The translations under genes and the position numbers were made by a program. Shown one piece after another: positions 61,012 through 64,000 of a stretch of DNA of 64,000 nucleotides; the stretch's first letter is position 1; each line of letters opens with the position of its first letter. This stretch comes from an uncultured Saprospiraceae bacterium (GTDB lineage Bacteria > Bacteroidota > Bacteroidia > Chitinophagales > Saprospiraceae). The DNA lies in the NCBI GenBank assembly GCA_937926205.1, contig CALEYL010000049.1, positions 1-64,000 of the forward strand, in the 5' to 3' direction. The notes below the pieces were generated by a model. The model was not told the origin of the DNA and searched no databases. It saw nothing but the letters and a program-made list of their open reading frames with translations.

Positions 61012-61593
61012 GTGGAAACCAAGTTCCTAGACCGCATCACCAAATCGCTTAATTCTGAAGCTCCTGTTGCGCATTCGATGGACGAAATGCTCGACAAGAT
61101 CATCCCACTCATTCGCCCCTGGAGTGAAGACCTCAGGGAGTTGAGCAATTACCTTGGTCGCCATTGGATCGAATTGCAGGACGATGAAACGTTTCATGAA
61201 CTGGTCATGCATATTTTCAACGACGAAGGCGAGTACCTGAAATCTACCGACGGCGAGCTGAAACTTGGGCGCTGGCGATACATGGGTAACAAACTGGCTT
61301 TCGGGCCCCGTGTGGCAGTTACAGACGACGAAACCGATGTGGAAGAAGGAGCGGGGCAGGTTTTTGAGCTGGCTTTTTTAGACAAAGACTTTTTTATTCT
61401 GCGTCGTTTCGGCAATCCGCGGAAATTTGAACGCCGCTATTTTGTTCTGGTCATCGAGCCGATAGCGCGCAAAGTAGAATGGCGCGAAGCCATGGAATTC
61501 CTTTACAACAAATACCGCAACAACAATAGTTTCTACATTACCATCACTTTTATTGTCATCCTCATTGTGATGATCGTTTTGTTGCTGTCCTAA
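61012..61593 (+). CDS. hypothetical tail-anchored membrane protein
   Basis: A 193-residue protein with GTG start (VETKFLDRITKSLN); an ATG 7 bp upstream is out of frame. The first 165 residues are soluble and acidic, of unknown family (LRELSNYLGRHWIELQDDETFHELVMHIFNDEGEYLKSTDGEL...). A single C-terminal membrane segment (FYITITFIVILIVMIVLLL) ends the protein, so it is tail-anchored in the inner membrane facing the cytoplasm. It lies 16 bp upstream of the YdjM-like gene, possibly an operon. Confidence 0.65.
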   Translation: METKFLDRITKSLNSEAPVAHSMDEMLDKIIPLIRPWSEDLRELSNYLGRHWIELQDDETFHELVMHIFNDEGEYLKSTDGELKLGRWRYMGNKLAFGPRVAVTDDETDVEEGAGQVFELAFLDKDFFILRRFGNPRKFERRYFVLVIEPIARKVEWREAMEFLYNKYRNNNSFYITITFIVILIVMIVLLLS

Positions 61594-61609
61594 AACATTC
61601 AAACCCTTT

Positions 61610-62824
61610 ATGGATTCCCTTACCCAGCTTACACTTGGCGCCGCAGTAGGCGAAGCCGTACTCGGAAAAAAAGCGGGCAATCGCGCGATGGTTTGGGGAG
61701 CAATAGGCGGCACCATTCCCGATATGGATGTGTTTGCCAGTTTGGCAAGCGACGAAATGAGCGCACTTGCTTTTCACAGGGCAATCACACACTCTTTGTT
61801 TTTTGCTGCTGTAACGCCAGTTTTGATGGGGTGGCTGGTACACAAAATGGAGGTTCAGTCGCCTTCCCGCTGGTGGAAATCGGCCGGACTGATCTGGCTG
61901 GCGATGTTTCTGCTAATTGGTGCAGGCAGCCTGCCCATGCCGTTTTCAGCTGCGGATGCCGGCGCAATCGGCTTTTCTGTGAGTACGGTCATCATGGTTT
62001 TTCCGGTGGTTATTTTCCTGATCCGGCAATTGCGCAAGCGACCTCAAGCTGCTCCGCCGATAACCTGGAAATCGTGGAGTTGGCTATTTTTCTGGTCCAT
62101 CGTTACGCATCCTTTGCTGGATACGTGTACGACTTATGGTACACAGCTCTTCCAGCCTTTTCACGATTACCGCGCCGCCATTGACAACATTTCGGTTGTC
62201 GACCCGCTTTATACCATCCCTTTCCTGATTTTGTTGTTGCTGGCTTCCCGACGGCAGCAGGGCAGTGTTTGGCGACAACGGCTCAATTATCTGGGCATTG
62301 GCATCAGCAGTGCATACATGTTGTTTACTTTTTACAACAAATACCGCGTCAACGAAATTTTTGCGGCATCGCTGCAACGGGAAAACATTACTTACCAACG
62401 CTTAGCCGTATCGCCTACTATTTTCAACAACATCTTATGGCAAGGGCTGGCTGAGGGAGATACTGCTTTTTATCACGGCATGTATTCCATCCTCGACAAG
62501 GAACCACGCGTCCTTTCTTTTACTGTTATTCCGAAAGGGCACGAATTGCTCAAGCCCTACGAAAATGACCGAACGGCAAACATCCTGAAGTGGTTTTCAA
62601 ATGGTTATTACACGGTGTTGCCCCGGGCTGACGGCGCCTTACAGTTCAATGATCTGCGCTTTGGGGCCCTCGGCGAAACCTTTAAAAGCGAACAGGATTT
62701 TGTGTTTAAATTTATTTTGAAGGATTCCGGAGACGGCCATCTCGAAGGTACGCAAAACCGGGAAACGCCGCCGGATACCGGAGCGGCGTTTCAAAGGCTT
62801 TGGGAACGAATCAAAGGCATTTGA
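61610..62824 (+). CDS. YdjM-type membrane-bound metal-dependent hydrolase (DUF457)
   Basis: A 404-residue membrane protein. The N terminus MDSLTQLTLGAAVGEAVLGKKAGNRAMVWGAIGGTIPDMDVF, followed by FHRAITHSLFF, and SIVTHPLLDTCTTYGTQLFQPF, carry the conserved H and D residues of the DUF457/YdjM family. About six membrane segments occupy the first 240 residues; the last 150 form a soluble domain. YdjM in E. coli is an SOS-induced inner-membrane protein; enzymatic activity is predicted by metal-ligand pattern only. Confidence 0.88.
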   Translation: MDSLTQLTLGAAVGEAVLGKKAGNRAMVWGAIGGTIPDMDVFASLASDEMSALAFHRAITHSLFFAAVTPVLMGWLVHKMEVQSPSRWWKSAGLIWLAMFLLIGAGSLPMPFSAADAGAIGFSVSTVIMVFPVVIFLIRQLRKRPQAAPPITWKSWSWLFFWSIVTHPLLDTCTTYGTQLFQPFHDYRAAIDNISVVDPLYTIPFLILLLLASRRQQGSVWRQRLNYLGIGISSAYMLFTFYNKYRVNEIFAASLQRENITYQRLAVSPTIFNNILWQGLAEGDTAFYHGMYSILDKEPRVLSFTVIPKGHELLKPYENDRTANILKWFSNGYYTVLPRADGALQFNDLRFGALGETFKSEQDFVFKFILKDSGDGHLEGTQNRETPPDTGAAFQRLWERIKGI

Positions 62825-62836
62825 AGCTTTGGAACA

Positions 62837-63876
62837 TCAATCTGCTTTAATTACCTTCTTCAGCGTAATTTGTTGTTGTGCATTCCGGATTTTGATGACA
62901 TAAAGTCCGGCCGGAAGACCTGAAAGGCTTGCCTCTGCGCGGTTGCCGCTAACGATTGTTGCCGGTAAAACAGCGCTGCCTGTTAGATTGAAAACCTGAA
63001 ATTCCCAGGGGGCAGTATTTTCCTGTCCGATGTATTCGATTTGTATGGCATCGCGGGCTGGTTGCGGAAAAACCTGAATGCGGGCTGCCAATGTCCTGCT
63101 TTCCTGCGAAGTCGTTGTAGCAGGGCTGAAACGGTAGACCTGCCCTTCAGCAGGGTTGCCATTCAAAATATTGGCAATCAAGTCGTTGATTTCTTCGGGC
63201 GTATTGATTTGTGAAATTTCCGGAGCCTCCGGCATGCCACTGAGAAAAAACAGGGTGCCAAAGTCAACAGGTTCTTCCTGAAAAAAATCAAACATGCCTA
63301 CCACCGGTCCGTTGATAAACTCGTGGACCAATGAATTGTCTTCAATTGCGGTTGGGCCATAGTGGTATTCAATGTTATTGGAGCCTTCAAAAAGCCATAG
63401 TTGTAGGTTGATGAAGTCGTTGCTCTGTCCCGTTTCATTCAACTCATTGTAAAACCCGGCATTTTGCCATTCTATTTTCAGAATACGGCTTCCGGGTTCG
63501 CCTTCCGTCAGGTAAACGATGTTCGAATGGGATTCCTCTTCAATATAACCCCTGTCAATCAGGTCTGAATCGGTAACGAACAAGAGCGGTGTTGGCTCGC
63601 TGCTTCCCACCAGAACCGGCGCAAGACCAGCGCCCAGACCGGCTGCCAGATCCATGCCGCTTACAGCATGACCAAAAACCTCAAAATTAAAATCGATTGG
63701 GATGATTGCTTCCGGGTCATCCCATACCATGTTGTTGGTAACGGAAGTGGCATTTTTTAAAGAAACGTACGCTGCGCTGTCGGTGCTGAAGGTGTAGAAA
63801 AAATCCTGAGCCTGCAGGGGCAACTAAAGCAGCCAAGGATCATAAACGTTAATGCACGGATTGTAAGTTTTTCCAT
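62837..63876 (-). pseudogene. T9SS cargo protein with frameshifted signal peptide
   Basis: The long frame (62837-63823) encodes about 328 residues and ends in a type IX sorting domain (RIQVFPQPARDAIQIEYIG, LSGLPAGLYVIKIRNAQQQ...KKVIKAD), but it begins only with a TTG after an in-frame stop. A normal signal peptide start lies in another frame at 63876 (MEKLTIRALTFMILGCF), and the long frame continues it with LPLQAQDFF. A shift of one base near 63822 separates them. Sequence error, recent mutation or programmed shift are all possible. The ligand-binding part is unrecognised. Confidence 0.65.
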
Positions 63877-64000
63877 TTTATCAGATATTTGATGAAGAAG
63901 AGCGCGCAACCAAAGGTTGGCCTGATAAATCTACTTCGGGAAAGAACGATTTGGAGCGTACAATCGCGGCTTTAACGTTTTTTTCAGAATTTGGGCATCT
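63877..64000. other. window end, nothing recognised
   Basis: 124 bp upstream of the frameshifted T9SS gene, presumably its promoter region. No feature could be supported. Confidence 0.4.

Noticed and set aside
1..64000. CRISPR array, tRNA, rRNA or insertion sequence
   Set aside because: No regularly spaced short repeats, cloverleaf, ribosomal sequence or transposase was found; the repeats seen are spaced by genes and are palindromic.

Overview
The window looks like a chromosomal segment of a Bacteroidota bacterium, probably near the Saprospiria (the class is a guess). Supporting signs are two proteins with type IX secretion C-terminal sorting domains, a GldM-like lipoprotein, a LytS/LytTR pair, many small lipoproteins and outer-membrane barrels, almost no Shine-Dalgarno sequences, and promoter-like TTG-N20-TAnnTTTG boxes. 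No rRNA, tRNA, CRISPR array, transposase or integrase gene was recognised.

Region 1 (1-1.3 kb) holds a direct repeat and a YwaF/TMEM164-like membrane protein.

Region 2 (about 1.2-35.6 kb) is mostly A+T-rich accessory DNA. Every convincing gene is on the plus strand, and most are single-gene units separated by 95-155 bp imperfect palindromes. The best-formed palindromes (20225-20321, 21130-21258, 30471-30602, 31253-31383, 32111-32238) start with a (C/G)TAAC-type box, end with a GTTA-type box, and contain two paired stem blocks split by an internal loop around a long variable centre. That is the architecture of integron attC sites. Two related leader sequences (1190-1285 and 29013-29108), each with a promoter-like motif followed exactly 40 bp later by GTTAG, stand at the head of two runs of genes. 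I read this as an integron-like gene-cassette array without a visible integrase; this is an inference. Cargo includes a merTP mercury transporter with a GDCCVxC protein, a Tat-exported flavin amine oxidase, a hydrolase, a second flavoprotein, DUF4304, DUF2200, TolB-like, pentapeptide, desaturase, delta-60 and QueA-like proteins, unknowns, and tails of dead genes. At the front is an 11-kb operon (2807-13837) in the order hsdR, GHKL ATPase-nuclease, hsdS, RecD-like helicase-nuclease, hsdM: a type I restriction-modification system with two extra enzymes built in, probably a defence island.

Region 3 (35.7-64 kb) looks like ordinary, more G+C-rich chromosome with genes on both strands. It includes a LytS/LytTR two-component pair, a DUF481 barrel, a Reg_prop lipoprotein, an aromatic-hydroxylase-like monooxygenase, a large DUF5117-type metalloprotease, a PatB/MalY aminotransferase and a quinone oxidoreductase. 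A compact minus-strand signalling cluster follows: UBP zinc finger, CRP-domain histidine kinase, receiver-thioredoxin reductase-like flavoprotein and bestrophin. Next are egtD and egtB for ergothioneine synthesis, a DUF2268-like protease, a COG2509 flavoprotein, a paralogous pair of small secreted proteins, a YdjM-type membrane hydrolase, and a T9SS cargo protein whose signal peptide is out of frame.
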